A stretch of 64,000 nt of DNA, from contig JANATG010000017.1 in assembly GCA_029449235.1 (NCBI GenBank), positions 1,318,001 to 1,382,000 on the forward strand. Direction: 5' to 3'. Source of the DNA: Linnemannia schmuckeri (Eukaryota > Mortierellomycota > Mortierellomycetes > Mortierellales > Mortierellaceae). Numbering within the stretch: the stretch's first letter is position 1; every line of letters begins with the position of its first letter. Shown one piece after another: positions 50,210 through 60,665 of this stretch. The translations under genes and the position numbers were made by a program. The notes below the pieces were generated by a model. The model searched no databases. It worked only from the letters and a program-made list of their open reading frames with translations, and was not told the origin of the DNA.

Positions 50210-51994
50210 ATTAGTAGGTGGTCGACTTCTCCAGTTTCAGGAGGCATGGAGGGAGATGACGGATTCGACATGGGTCAACAACATCATCAAGTCGGGATAC
50301 AGCATCATCTTCGACCGACCCCACCACTGCGCCTACCACCACTGCACGATCCGTTCAATTCGCCGGAGGAACGGGAAGCCATAGACGTACAAGTCCGTGC
50401 TTTATTACAAAAAAAGGCTATAGGAGAATGCAGCGGGAGGGGATTTTACAGTCGTATCTTTACAATTCCCAAACAAACGGGGGACCTACGTCCAGTGTTG
50501 AACTTGCGTCCACTCAACCAGTTCTTGACAGCTCCCAAGTTCAAGATGGAAACCCTCACCAACATTTGCAGGATGCTCAAACCCAACGACTGGCTTACGA
50601 GTATCGACCTCAGCAATGCTTTCCTGCACGTGGCAGTACACCCGGCATCTCGCAAGTACCTCCGCTTCAGATGGGGGGCGGCATTGTACCAATTCCGAAC
50701 TTCGCCTTTCGGACTTTCACTTTCCCCCTTCGTATTCACAAAAATCGTCCGTCCAATTCTCGAGTAAGCAAGGGAGAGAGGGATCAGGATCTCGGCATAC
50801 CTCGACGACATCCTCATCGCAGCCAGGACCAAGGAGGAGGCCAAGGAGCATACTCGTCTGGTTCAGGAGCAACTGGAAAAACTCGGCTTTCTCATCAAGG
50901 AAGCCAAGTCAACACTCGATCCGACCCAATGTATCGACCATCTTGGGTTCAGGATCAACACAGCCAACATGTCACTCTCGGTGCCAAGATCAAAGGTCCG
51001 CGACCTGCACAGGGAAGCGGAGAAGATGATCAAGACAGGGACCATTCAACTTCGATGGCTGGCAGCATTTATCGGAAAGGCAATCGCAATGACGGTGGCA
51101 GTCTTTCCAGCTCGACCGAGGGCGAGGAATCTGATTCAGGTTCAGAATGCAGCTCTGGCCAAGAAATGCAAGTGGACGGACCCGATTACGTTGGATACGG
51201 CGGCACTGGAGAATCTCAACTGGTGGCGGTCTCACCTATCGGACTGGAACGATCAGGGATTCCTACCTCAGAAGACGGATGTCGACGTATACACGGACGC
51301 CTCGGAGGAGGCATACGGGATTGTGATCGATGGCGAGGAGATGTCCAGGACATGGAGCGCATCGGAACAACCACACCACATCAACTGGAAGGAACTGCGA
51401 GTCATTTGGCACTTGGTCCACCTCCCAGCAATGATCGGCAAAACCATTCATGTTATTTGCGACAACATGACCACCATCGCCCACATCAACAAGTTTGGCG
51501 GGACTCGATCTCAGCCATTACTCAACCTAACGACCAAGATATGGGACTACTGCACGGCGACGGGCGCAAGACTCAAGACGACATATGTTCCCTCATAGTT
51601 CAAACCAGCAGATGCACCCTCCAGGAGGATGGTGACACAATTGGAGTGGTCGATCGACACACCATTCTTTCAGCACCTCGAGTCGACATGGGGTCGCCAC
51701 CACATCGACTTATTCGCAACAGCCGCAAGCGCCAAGGTTCCTCGATACATCTCATGGTAACAGGAGGAGACGGCTTGGAGCCAGGACGCATTCAACAGTT
51801 GCTGGTCCAACATGAACAGAGTCTATGCATGTCCACCATGGTCTCTGATCAGCAGGGTCCTTCAGAAGATCAAGCAGGACAAGGTCAAGGCAACAGTCAT
51901 CACTCCTTCTTGGACGAGCGCGCTCTGGTACCCTACGATCACAGCCATGTCGGTCGACAAGCCTCTACGGATCCCGAGGAATCAGGTCTTGCCA
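50210..51994 (+). pseudogene. DIRS-2 RT-RNase H, 5' part of pseudogene
   Basis: One frame with three stops. It has GGRLLQFQEAWREMTDSTWV, then KQTGDLRPVLNLRPLN, LTSIDLSNAFLHVAV and SPFGLSLSPFVFTK, a stop at 50765, then AYLDDILIAA (YLDD intact), VDVYTDASEEAYGIV, VICDNMTTIAHINKFGG, a stop at 51596, FFQHLESTWGRHHIDLFA, a third stop near 51757, VYACPPWSLISRVL and NQVLP. At 51995 a 1.07-kb insertion interrupts it; the reading continues at 53066 as APGNSPHILEKNPMWSLSAW. Joined across the gap this matches the end of the DIRS-1 RT-RH. Confidence 0.85.
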
Positions 51995-53065
51995 GTGTCG
52001 TGATGTGGGTCTATAACAAAGGTTACTATCTGTTAATGAAAAAGAACTAACTACTATGACACTGTAAACTACAAACACATAACCGTCAAGAAAAGAGGGG
52101 CCTAGGTCCTTACCCAATGAGGATGGGAAGGACTTGGGATCCAAAAAGGTATGTAAGGGAGAAGCCAAAGGAGAAAGGGAAAACGACGGATAGTACGTGA
52201 AGATCTACTTAGCAGAAATGGGGAAAATCCATTAATAAATAAAGGGAACTATTACTAAGAATAAGAACGAGGCCTCTGCGCGCTGGAAAAGGGACTTAGG
52301 GCGCTTACCAAAATGGGACCAAAGAGACTTTGTGGTTCCAAAATAGGCAAGAGAAGGAATACACCGAAGGAGCGTATGTGCAAGGGTTCTGATTTTAGGA
52401 TAGTAATATAAAAAGGATGGCGAAGTGGTAATAAAAAGGGGAATAAAATGGGAGGCAAAAAGGGGATCTATATTAGCCAAATGGCACCGAGAGCAAAAAG
52501 GACTGGGTTCTCGAAAGAACAACTGGGATAGTTCCAAGGAGACCGCATATTGTTGTCGATCGAGAAATAGCGAAAGAGGAGTGCTGACAGTAAAGTAGAC
52601 TCCAGGATATTGTTGCTGCTGATGGGAAATTGATCCGCAAATCGATCCGTTATGTGCTGTTGCGCCGTTAGACGATCTGTCGGCCTGTGTTCGGGTGTTG
52701 GGCTGCAACAGCGGAGGTCTGGCGAACTCGTGGACAGGGCGTGCTCTGGATGGTTTCTACATCTCTTGGCGGCTCAAACGTGGCGAAAAGAATGGATCTG
52801 AACGGAATTCTGACTGTTGTTGATATGGCGGGCGCAGGGGCGCATCCAATCCAGGAAGGCGATGGTATACCTGTTGTATGCCGAAGGCTTCCAGTTCCAG
52901 ATGAAGAACAAAAGTCAAAAGTCGGTAAAATAACCAGAAAAAAGCAGGGGGAGCAAGATTGCTATCCTTCGTTTTTATTACTAGTTAATTACCCCTTAAC
53001 TCACATATCCCAAATTTGGAACAGAAACGCAAGTGGGAGAACGATCCCTGTACACATCACCACAC
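51995..53065. mobile_element. Nested 1.07-kb non-autonomous element with short TIRs
   Basis: Starts GTGTCGTGATGTG and ends CACATCACCACAC, which are inverted copies over 13 bp with one mismatch. Flanks TTGCCA | CAGCGCC suggest a 2-3 bp duplication (CA or CCA). Removing it restores the host reading frame (VLP joined to APG). The inside has no transposase; a 158-codon minus frame (52232-52708) is Ser/Phe/Leu-rich and unrecognised. Superfamily unassigned. Confidence 0.75.
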
Positions 53066-53152
53066 CAGCGCCAGGGAACAGCCCACACATCCTCGAGAAG
53101 AATCCAATGTGGTCGCTCTCAGCGTGGAATGTCGACGGAAACAAGCAGTAGA
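53066..53152 (+). pseudogene. DIRS-2 RT-RNase H, 3' end
   Basis: APGNSPHILEKNPMWSLSAW then NVDGNKQ and a stop, homologous to PPGSASHLLLKNPHWHLGAW in DIRS-1. Confidence 0.8.
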
Positions 53153-53321
53153 TAAGGGAGCAGAAGCGGGAGTCCTGACCAAGCGATTTAACTCAAAGGC
53201 AGCCCATCAGACAATGTTACAAATTTGGTGGCACCCTCCAGAATGATGACGTCATGGTAGTGTAGCCGATCGTTCTTCTAGAGTAGTATTTATGTGGGGT
53301 AGAAGCTGTTCGTTGTTCTTT

Positions 53322-53464
53322 GTCTCCTTTACTGTATAGACACTGGACTAACGGATAGCATCTGCATCGCATAGGTAACAAACCCTTCATAAGAGATAAC
53401 AATAATACATGGTCTCCTTTACTGTATAGACACTGGACTAACGGATAGCATCTGCATCGCATAG
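53322..53464 (+). repeat. Exact 53-bp direct repeat
   Basis: 53322-53374 (GTCTCCTTTACTGTATAGAC ... TGCATCGCATAG) is repeated exactly at 53412-53464, with 37 bp between the copies. It lies where the N-terminal part of the recombinase should be, so it is an insertion or a footprint of slippage. Confidence 0.85.
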
Positions 53465-53469
53465 AGTCC

Positions 53470-53702
53470 AGTTTTGTAGAACCGATTGTGGAACTGACAA
53501 CGTTCCTATAATTCTGCCGCGAGCCCTCCCCCGTGAAACAACAACTAATGCCACAAGACGAGACCTAGCCACCATACAAGGCCCGAGCGGTTGGCACTAC
53601 CGCCGCACTAAAGAAGGGATCCCAGTAAATGGCATTGTCACGCACGGCAACTGGTCATCCCCAGCCATTGTCGAAGCCTCCTTCAGGATCTTAGGATCCT
53701 AG
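53470..53702 (+). pseudogene. DIRS-2 tyrosine recombinase, C-terminal remnant
   Basis: A continuous frame reads VPIILPRALPRETTTNATRR, then EGIPVNGIVTHGNWSSPAIV and EASFRIL, matching VPIPDIMVQGNWSSPKIFEKHYRL of DIRS-1 (quoted in parts: VQGNWSSPKIF, EKHYRL). The nucleophile Tyr position holds Phe (codon TTC at 53682-53684). Most of the domain upstream is missing. Confidence 0.7.
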
Positions 53703-53752
53703 CAAACAGCTTCACCGCAGCCATTATTTCCTAACTCTGGATCCACAGATAG

Positions 53753-53835
53753 AGTCCCTGGCAAGGAAGAATAATGGATAGCGATGCCGAATAACATGAC
53801 GGCTAAAGCCTATTATTCGACACCGCCAGAGACTC
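53753..53835 (+). repeat. DIRS-2 internal complementary region
   Basis: AGAGTCCCTGGCAAGGAAGA mirrors the left end near 49068-49090, and ATAGCGATGCCGAATAACAT mirrors the right end near 54010-54045. Confidence 0.8.
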
Positions 53836-54295
53836 TAGATGTCCCACCCAACCCACCCTTTCTAGCAAGTAGATAGAGATCGAGAGATCGCCTAGAGTCC
53901 CCTTTTGTTTAGTAGTTTGTTTTCATTTTCAATTTTTTTTTTCGGAAGTCACGGTCACATTAAAAGAATGATACACACATCTAGAGTCCCTGGCGGTGTC
54001 GAATAATAGGCTTTAGCCGTCATGTTATTCGGCATCGCTATCCATTATTAGCTCCCTCTAACCACTCCATCATTGCGCAACATTCTGCTCCTGCTCATGG
54101 TCAATACTTCCATTTCTTATCTTCCCAGGAATACACCTCAGCGGGCTTGTAATTTTAACCACGTAGATTTATGTTGCGAACCTTGCAAAAAAAAGCTATG
54201 ACAGGTAGTCGTCTAATATACCTTACTGCAATAGCATCTCCCTATCTGGTTGGTGGAGAGGACAAGAAAAGACAAGCCTGCAAAACAATTTATGT

Positions 54296-56357
54296 TTAGG
54301 GTTTTCCACCGCTTGAAGGAACATTGCTGCCAGAGACGTAGTATGAGGGCCGGGTTAGTTGGCTGTACTTCCCCGCTCCGAGACGCGGACGCCTGTTAAT
54401 CGATGTGACCATATTTGATGCGATGTTCTGCAGAGAAAGTGATGGAAGATTAAACGCGGAACTAGAGTCACATATAACAGATATGCATAAAAAATATCAA
54501 GAGCGAGTATTGTGACACTTACCTTAGCTGCAGTCAAAGGGCCGAGGGACAATAGCAGTGCAGGGATATCGAGTCGGTCTTGTGGAAGCTTGAATCGACC
54601 AAGGCACTTGGGGATGTAAACGGCTTCATGCTCCAAGTTCATAGTGAGGACCTCGCAAATGTTTTCTAGAGATGGTAAATGTGAGGTGTGTTATGTGCGA
54701 ACGTTGAGGGGCGTTGATTTACCAACGCATCATAGGGTGAAGCGAGTACACGATGCGCTTCACACTTCTCCGAATTTGATTCGAAGCATACCATTCACAA
54801 GAAACCCGAGTACAGTTGCATCCTGCACATTCCCGTGAATGAGCAAGTTGAGGGCAATCTTCATCATGCACGGCAGCTTGCGGGCGTCGTCCTCAATATC
54901 ATCCATGGTCATATTTGGCTTCTTAACCTCCATGATGGCAAAGCACAGCTGGTCGACCTCAGCGAAGAAGTCAGGTTGTAGCACTTCTTCGTAGCCCTTG
55001 GGGACTGGCAGTTGGTCACATTGCCTGAAAGCAAATAAACAGTTGAGAAAATATGAGCGTGGACAAAGGACTGCAGAGATTCAAAACAATGTCCAGGAGG
55101 AGTTAACTTATCAGTGTTGTACCAGGTTCAAAGTACCAAAAACGGCGTCAATTATTGGCATGATCGACCGTTTAATGTAGGTATCCTCGTTTTGAGCCAG
55201 TCGTGTCCGACCTTGCCACAGGGCATTGGTGGTAGTGTATGTGGTCAAGATGTCTCCCGTCAGGCCACTCGACTCCAGGCTTGTTCTTCTCAACATCGCC
55301 TTGAAGTCAAGATATTCCTGTGACGCTGCCGCAAGCGCACATTTGACAACAAGATCAACACCCTGGCGTGACACCTCAGGTACATCGGCCTTGACAAGCT
55401 GCGCCACGATCTCGTTCTCATCGCCTTCTTTGAAACAATGCTCGATGAACGCTTTTGTGAAGATAAAGTTGAGGGTTCTCAAAAGAAAAAATAAAAGGCT
55501 ACTATGAGAACGTCGTTATCACAGCCATAATACATGCTCAAGGTGGGGTATCATGGATTTACAACAGGTCGTGGGTCTCACGCAAGATGTTCTGCTGAGA
55601 CATATTTGCGCTACGCGCACTCATGAGTCTGGCCGACACGTTCACGCCTTTGACAAACCAAGCGTCACCACGCAGCTTGGATGATGGCTCGCCTGGCCCG
55701 TCAATATTGCACTTTCCTTCCAAAGGGACAGTTGACCCAAATGACGTCCTCGTGCTTGCCTCGTGTGAATAGTCATCGTCACTTGGGTCAGAAGGAATGA
55801 GGGTACCAGATGCACAGAAAACATCACTCTCCTTCTGCTGCTGTTGCCCTTGTTGCTTGCGCTCCTGCTCCCGCTCCTTCTCCTGCTCCTCCTGTCCCTG
55901 CTCCTGCTCCTGCCGAAGTTCTATGAGCGCCTGGCGAAGCTGATGTCGTCCGACTGCCTTTTGAAGCTTGGAGGAATCTTTGGCAGCTGATATGATGTTT
56001 CTGGTCTGATGATAACAACGGAAAAATAGGTCATTTGCTAGAAAGATGTCATGAGTAGCAATATAATTGAATGGCACAATATTTGAAACGTACCCGCAGC
56101 TTTCTTAGAGGCTCTTGGTCTTTCCAGTAGTTGTTCAACGTAGCCTTTTCCTTCACCCATAGTTCCTGCATCTGCTTTCCAATCGCCTTCACATCCAAAT
56201 CCTCAGAAGAAGCCGCATCTGAGGCAATGGCAAGGTACTTGGTATGCAGGACCTGTTTACTGCCAAGACCACGGGCCCACTGAACGAAAGCAACTGGACC
56301 AAGATCGAGTGGGCTGGCTTTCCTAAATGCGGCGAGTGTGAGACAGGCTTTTGCCAT
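54296..56357 (-). CDS. Six-exon gene of unknown function with a PD-(D/E)XK-like motif
   Basis: A self-consistent GT-AG model: exons 56357-56094, 56005-55563, 55477-55137, 55070-54792, 54665-54523 and 54427-54296 (stop TAA), 1602 nt, 533 residues. Exon 1 starts MAKACLTLAAFRKASPLDLG. Exon 2 holds a Gln/Glu coiled-coil-like tract (RQEQEQGQEEQEKEREQERK). Exon 3 has FIFTKAFIEHCFKEGDENEI and LVKADVPEVSRQGVDLVVKC. Exon 4 has GYEEVLQPDFFAEVDQLCFA, then IMEVKKPNMTMDDIEDDARK, where PD...E-x-K resembles a PD-(D/E)XK nuclease core. Exon 5 has NLEHEAVYIPKCLGRFKLPQ. The exon 3/4 junction is the least sure: the better acceptor at 55025 breaks the frame. No signal peptide or membrane helix. Family not recognised; nuclease-like fold is inference. 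Confidence 0.65.
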
Positions 56358-56499
56358 TTTCGACGACGATCTCTGACGTGAGAGAGAGATGATGGAGAGA
56401 ATGCATCAGTAGGCTATCCTATATTATCCTTGACATGGGGCTTATTCGAGTCTCCATCGTATTGCGTCTGTCCACAATCATCCCAATCAGTGAGCCGCG

Positions 56500-56725
56500 A
56501 CTACATTCCTCCACGAGCGTGGGAGGAATTAGGCTAACCTCAGTTATTGTTTGATTACAGCGACTATGCGCATCCCAAGAGTCAAAGGGCGAACTGAGCT
56601 GTAAATGTGCGATTCAACTGCAAACAATCCTAATCAACGGACCGCGGTCACACTCCCTCACGAGCATGGGAGGGATTAGGCTAACCTCAGTTATTGTTTG
56701 ATTGCAGCGAATGCGCACATCCCAG
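56500..56725 (+). repeat. Direct duplication upstream of the six-exon gene
   Basis: Two units of about 75-80 bp (56505-56582 and 56645-56722) share GGATTAGGCTAACCTCAGTT, ATTGTTTGATT(A/G)CAGCGA and GCGCA(C/T)ATCCCA. They sit 150-370 bp upstream of the start codon at 56357 and may be promoter repeats. Confidence 0.8.
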
Positions 56726-57129
56726 GCATAGTCCCAATTGATTTTCAGTACTAAGGAGGGATTGGAAAGGATTTTGTTGGATGTAAGGAAGGGGAGACTT
56801 GCCTGTTCGGCTTTGCGGCAGAGTTGTGGGAAGACAAGGGCGCGTGAAGCTGAGATGAGTCGAAGTGGTGGTAAAACGTTGGGATATGCGGCGCGAGATG
56901 AAGAGGGGGAAGGCGGGCAAGGCAAGAGAGTAATTAATAGTCAATGCGACACGCAACAAAGAAAGATAAAATGTATTGAGAGCGAGCAGCAATCGGAAGT
57001 GTTGAATGAGGAGAGGTGAGAAAGAGGAGAGACAGTGGATGTGATGAGTGAACGTTACAACGCTTGCGACGGCAGTGGTAGCGCATACACCTTTATTTCC
57101 TTGCAAATTTCTATGCGAGGAAATAAAGA

Positions 57130-57680
57130 GCAATATGCCACTGCTACCATGCGTCTTTTCTCTCCATCGACTTTTGACACCACCCAAGAAAACAATCCAT
57201 ATCATTGTCCAGCGCCCACCACCAAGTAATGCAAACGCGTGGTGTTTTATTGAGCTCATCAGCATGAGTTAGATTCTTTATTTCCAGGTCAGTGAAACTT
57301 TAGACGACCCCGACAACTTGTTAGAAATAGCCGCCACGGGATCCCCTCATCCCTAATGGGAATTCTGGCACTTGGCCTATCCACTGAGGAGACAGAGTTC
57401 ACGGCACAGTTCACGCAACGTGGATTCGCGCTACTTTCAGTCATTTCATAGAGATTTTTGAAAGGGGGTGCAAATGAATGAATGAATAAATGAGTGACTT
57501 CCATGTGTAATGTAATGTGTAGGTCAATCTGCCAGAAGAGTAACCTACACCTTGAACTCAATCACAGTTGGTGAGCGTGAATTTAATCAATATATTTCCT
57601 CAATGAGGGAGGAATTGCCACTGCAACCACACCAGTGTTTTCTCCATCAACTTTCCCACCACTAATACAATGCATCGCCA
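57130..57680 (+). repeat. Diverged direct duplication upstream of the dehydrogenase gene
   Basis: 57137-57190 (TGCCACTGCTACCATGCGTC, TTTTCTCTCCATCGACTTTT) resembles 57614-57662 (TGCCACTGCAACCACACCAG, TTTTCTCCATCAACTTTCCC). The stretch 57300-58006 otherwise holds no gene. Confidence 0.5.
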
Positions 57681-58006
57681 TTGCGCTCCTTTCTTCACTT
57701 TCACATCACCATCGGGTGTGGGCTATTCAACATATCTTGCACATATATGGCGACGGCTTAATTCAAAAGTGTTCATCCAAGTGGACAGCGAGACAAGTGC
57801 GCAGCGGGGCTCTTGTTCTTTATCATCTCACCATGTTGCTTACAAACCAATTAATTTCTTCGTTTCATGCTGATCCAATCAACTCCTCCAATTGGAAAAT
57901 ATCATTCGCTGTCTCCACTTTTCCTTATTCTCACACACTTTTCTTCACTCTTCGCTGTCTCTAAATTCCATCACTCACTTTTACCCATACGCATAAATCA
58001 CACAGT

Positions 58007-59230
58007 ATGAGCGGAGGAAGGACAATCAAGGCTGCTCTCTACGAAGGCGTCAATCCTTCAGCTCCCTTACTCAAGGTGACTGATCTCCCCGCCCCCGTCG
58101 CGAACAACGGTGATGCTGTCGTCAAGATTCTCGTCACCCGTGTCGTCAGCTATGCCAAAGATGTCCTTAACGGCACCCGTCCATACCCAAACCTCCTCCC
58201 TATGGTCCCCGGCTACGGAGGTATCGGCATCATCCAGTCCGTCGCCCCTGGTGCGATTCATATCAAGGCTGGTCAAATGGTCTTTATCGACCCTACAGTC
58301 CGATCTCGTGACCATCCCGTCACACCCGATGCCATGCTCCAGGGCCTGATTGCCTTTGGCAGAAGTAAAGAACTTCAAAAGGTCTGGAACAATGGTTCCT
58401 GGGCCGAGGAGATATTGGTCCCCCTCGAGAACTTGACCGTTATCCCCGAGAGTGTTCAGGCCAAGTTTAACCCCGCCGAGTTGACCTCTGTCGGCAACTA
58501 CGCCGTTCCTCCTGGAGGCCTCTATCCAAATCTCCGCCCAGGCCAAACTGTTGTCATTACAGGCTCGACAGGCATGTTTGGTTCCTCTGCTGTTGCTGTA
58601 GCGTTGGCTCTGGGAGCGCGACGTGTCATTGCCTCGGGACGGAACAGGAAGCAGCTCGATGAGTTTGTAATACTTTATGGACCCCGAGTTGTTCCTGTGG
58701 TTACAACGGGTGATATTGCCACGGATACCCAGGCGTTCTTGACGGCAGCTGGAGAAGGGTTTGACATTGATGTGTCGTTCGACATTTTGCCATCTCGGGC
58801 GACGTTTGGTATTGTTCATTCCTCTATCCTTGCATTGAGAGATGGAGGTACTGCCGTTCTCATGGGAGGTCTCAGCTCGTCCACCGAGGTAAACACTCAA
58901 GCGACAGCTTAATATGACGCTCACTCCGTATCTTGTCGCTGTCGTCCTTCATTGAAAGAAAAAAAAATACTCATCCATCATCGTTTGCTATATTATAACT
59001 TACAATAGTTTCCATACTCTACAGTTATGAAAAAGGGCCTCACGATCAAGGGCCAGTTTATGTACGACCGCGCAGGACCCACCACCATCATTGGACTGGC
59101 CGATGCTGGTCTGCTCGATCTCCACCACCGCTGGGATCCCAAGTTCTTCAAACTGAGCGAGATCAATGATGCTGTCGAATGGTCTGCTGCCCATCCTGGC
59201 GCCTTTGATACCACTCTTGTCCTTCCGTAA
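58007..59230 (+). CDS. Medium-chain dehydrogenase/reductase (alcohol dehydrogenase-like)
   Basis: Two exons, 58007-58888 and 59009-59230, with a GTAAAC...AATAG intron of 120 nt; 367 residues. The join gives SSSTE then FPYSTVMKKGLTIKGQF, the usual family segment before the last helix. GroES-like N-terminal domain (about 1-150, with NGTRPYPNLLPMVPGYGGIG and VFIDPTVRSRD), then a Rossmann fold with TGSTGMFGSSAVAVALALGA (about 185-204). The Cys/His zinc ligands of classical ADHs are not evident, so it resembles the zinc-independent quinone-reductase-type MDRs. Cytosolic oxidoreduction using NAD(P)H; substrate unknown. An alternative acceptor (CTCTACAG at 59024) would break the frame. Confidence 0.88.
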
Positions 59231-59697
59231 TCAAAGAACAACTAAGCACAGACAACACTATAAAACTGGCTAACGTGCTCTACCTCGCACAAATTGAGCC
59301 ACACGGATTAGTACGGCTTTTCATGCTTTTTCGACCCCATGCTATCTCAAGAAAAAGCTCAGGGACATGTTCTTTGACTTGAACAACAAATCACGGAAAT
59401 CTATGAAAAAGGAATGAAAATAGGAAAACAACGCGATTTTGTTATGAGTATTGCAGAGAACATATGAAGAATGTCTTTTTTGCTAAAATAGCCCTATCTT
59501 GTCTTTTTTAAAAATGCAAAAAAAATCAAATTGAAAACGAAAATGGAGTTTGGACTACCAAAGGACAATCCTCATGATGGTTGAGGAAAACAAAAGGGTT
59601 TCTGGTCTTAAACCTTGAGACAGCATAGGGTTAAAAAGCACGAAAAAGCGGTCCCAATTTCGTACACTAGTGATCAAAACTGATCAAAAAAAAAAAC
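59231..59697. other. Intergenic, A-rich
   Basis: 3' flank of the dehydrogenase gene. No gene recognised. Confidence 0.4.
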
Positions 59698-60105
59698 ATG
59701 CGACCAGAAATACTTGCATCGTTCACCATAACTACTATGATAGCCACGGCTGGGTTGGCTTCATGTACTGGACAGCCAAGGCACATGATGCCCAGTGAGT
59801 CTCAGGGGAAGGGCGCACGATCCATCGGCGGGTTGACTTTTCTTTGTGGTCTTCTCAAATAATTAGATATGATCGTCACTGCACACGAAACCATGATAAA
59901 AACCTATTGTCTCGCCAACTTATCCGTTTTCTTCATCCACACTCTCGTTCTTGCCAAACAGTACAATGTCAGGACACCAAGGACGGGGCAACTAGGAGTA
60001 CCAAAAGAAAGTTTCAAGGGACAATGCATATTTGGTGTAAGGACGGGGGTAAGGGTAATGAGCGACAATCGGCTAGATAAGAGCCTGAACACTGAAAAGG
60101 CATAA
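59698..60105 (+). CDS. Possible two-exon small secreted or membrane protein
   Basis: Exon 59698-59794 starts MRPEILASFTITTMIATAGL, signal-peptide-like. A GTGAGT donor and TAG acceptor define a 72-nt intron, and exon 59867-60105 keeps frame, giving 111 residues. The second exon has another hydrophobic stretch (CLANLSVFFIHTLVLA) and a basic tail. The good splice phase is the main support. It could instead be two fragments. Confidence 0.3.
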
Positions 60106-60217
60106 CGAAAGCAAAGCCTGAAGCAAAAGGGGCAGGGAATGAGAGAGAAAATAATCTGGGAGCCAAGGCAGAGAGGAGTAATCTAGAAGGCGCAGGGCGT
60201 GACGACCGGGAATAACT

Positions 60218-60290
60218 GGTTCGCGGCAGCCAAGGTTCATAGACACAATGCCTTTTGACCCTTCTTTCTCTCCAGGGTCAAACCAAGGTC
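60218..60290 (+). repeat. Core-block repeat copy (R1), diverged
   Basis: GCGGCAGCCAAGGTTCATAG, then ACACAATGCCTTTTGACCCTTC, preceded by purine-rich DNA (60100-60215) as in the other copies. Confidence 0.55.
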
Positions 60291-60665
60291 ACCAGCATTT
60301 CCATTCATGTGAAAATTAAGGGGTAGGCGATTGGTGGCTTGGAATGCATAGCCCGGTTCGGCTCGTTCAAGAACGGAAGAGATGTACTAGTGAAGAGGCA
60401 GGGGGATCTTAGGACTGTTATCACCTGCGAACGCAGGAGGATCTAGAGCAGACCATATAGAAAGATGTGGTCCCTCTTTCAATAAAGAATTTACACACCC
60501 ACTGTCATTCTTCGTTTGGTGTTAACAACTGGTAGTGGTTACATCCATTATTGATAGGCTGACTTCATTCTGTGCCATCAGAATATATTTCGTCTATTTA
60601 CATATAAGTACCTCCGAGTTGAATGCTTCCTATCATTACCTTCCTACTAAACCAGCGTCTTCACA

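Larger units (their letters stand above)
49068..54048 (+). mobile_element. Second DIRS-type element (DIRS-2), decayed, with a nested insertion
   Basis: About 4.98 kb. The left terminal repeat (about 49083-49210, ACATGTGTGTATCATTCTTT ... GACTTCCGAAAAAAAA) is inverted at about 53868-53990. The internal complementary region at 53753-53835 combines the reverse complement of the left end (GGCAAGGAAGAATAAT) and of the right end (AATGGATAGCGATGCCGAAT ...), the latter also found as 53975-54048 with one mismatch. Gag, RT-RH and recombinase are present but broken. It belongs to a different family from DIRS-1 (terminal repeats unrelated, proteins clearly homologous). Confidence 0.88.

Noticed and set aside
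50428..52050. 540-codon frame across DIRS-2
   Set aside because: Shadow of the RT-RNase H frame, low-complexity Gly/Gln/Ser/Asp composition, and it runs into the nested insertion.
52232..52708. 158-codon frame inside the nested element
   Set aside because: Ser/Phe/Leu-rich with no transposase motifs; left as unrecognised sequence.
58067..58924. 285-codon minus-strand frame
   Set aside because: Antisense shadow of the dehydrogenase gene, which has clear family motifs on the plus strand.
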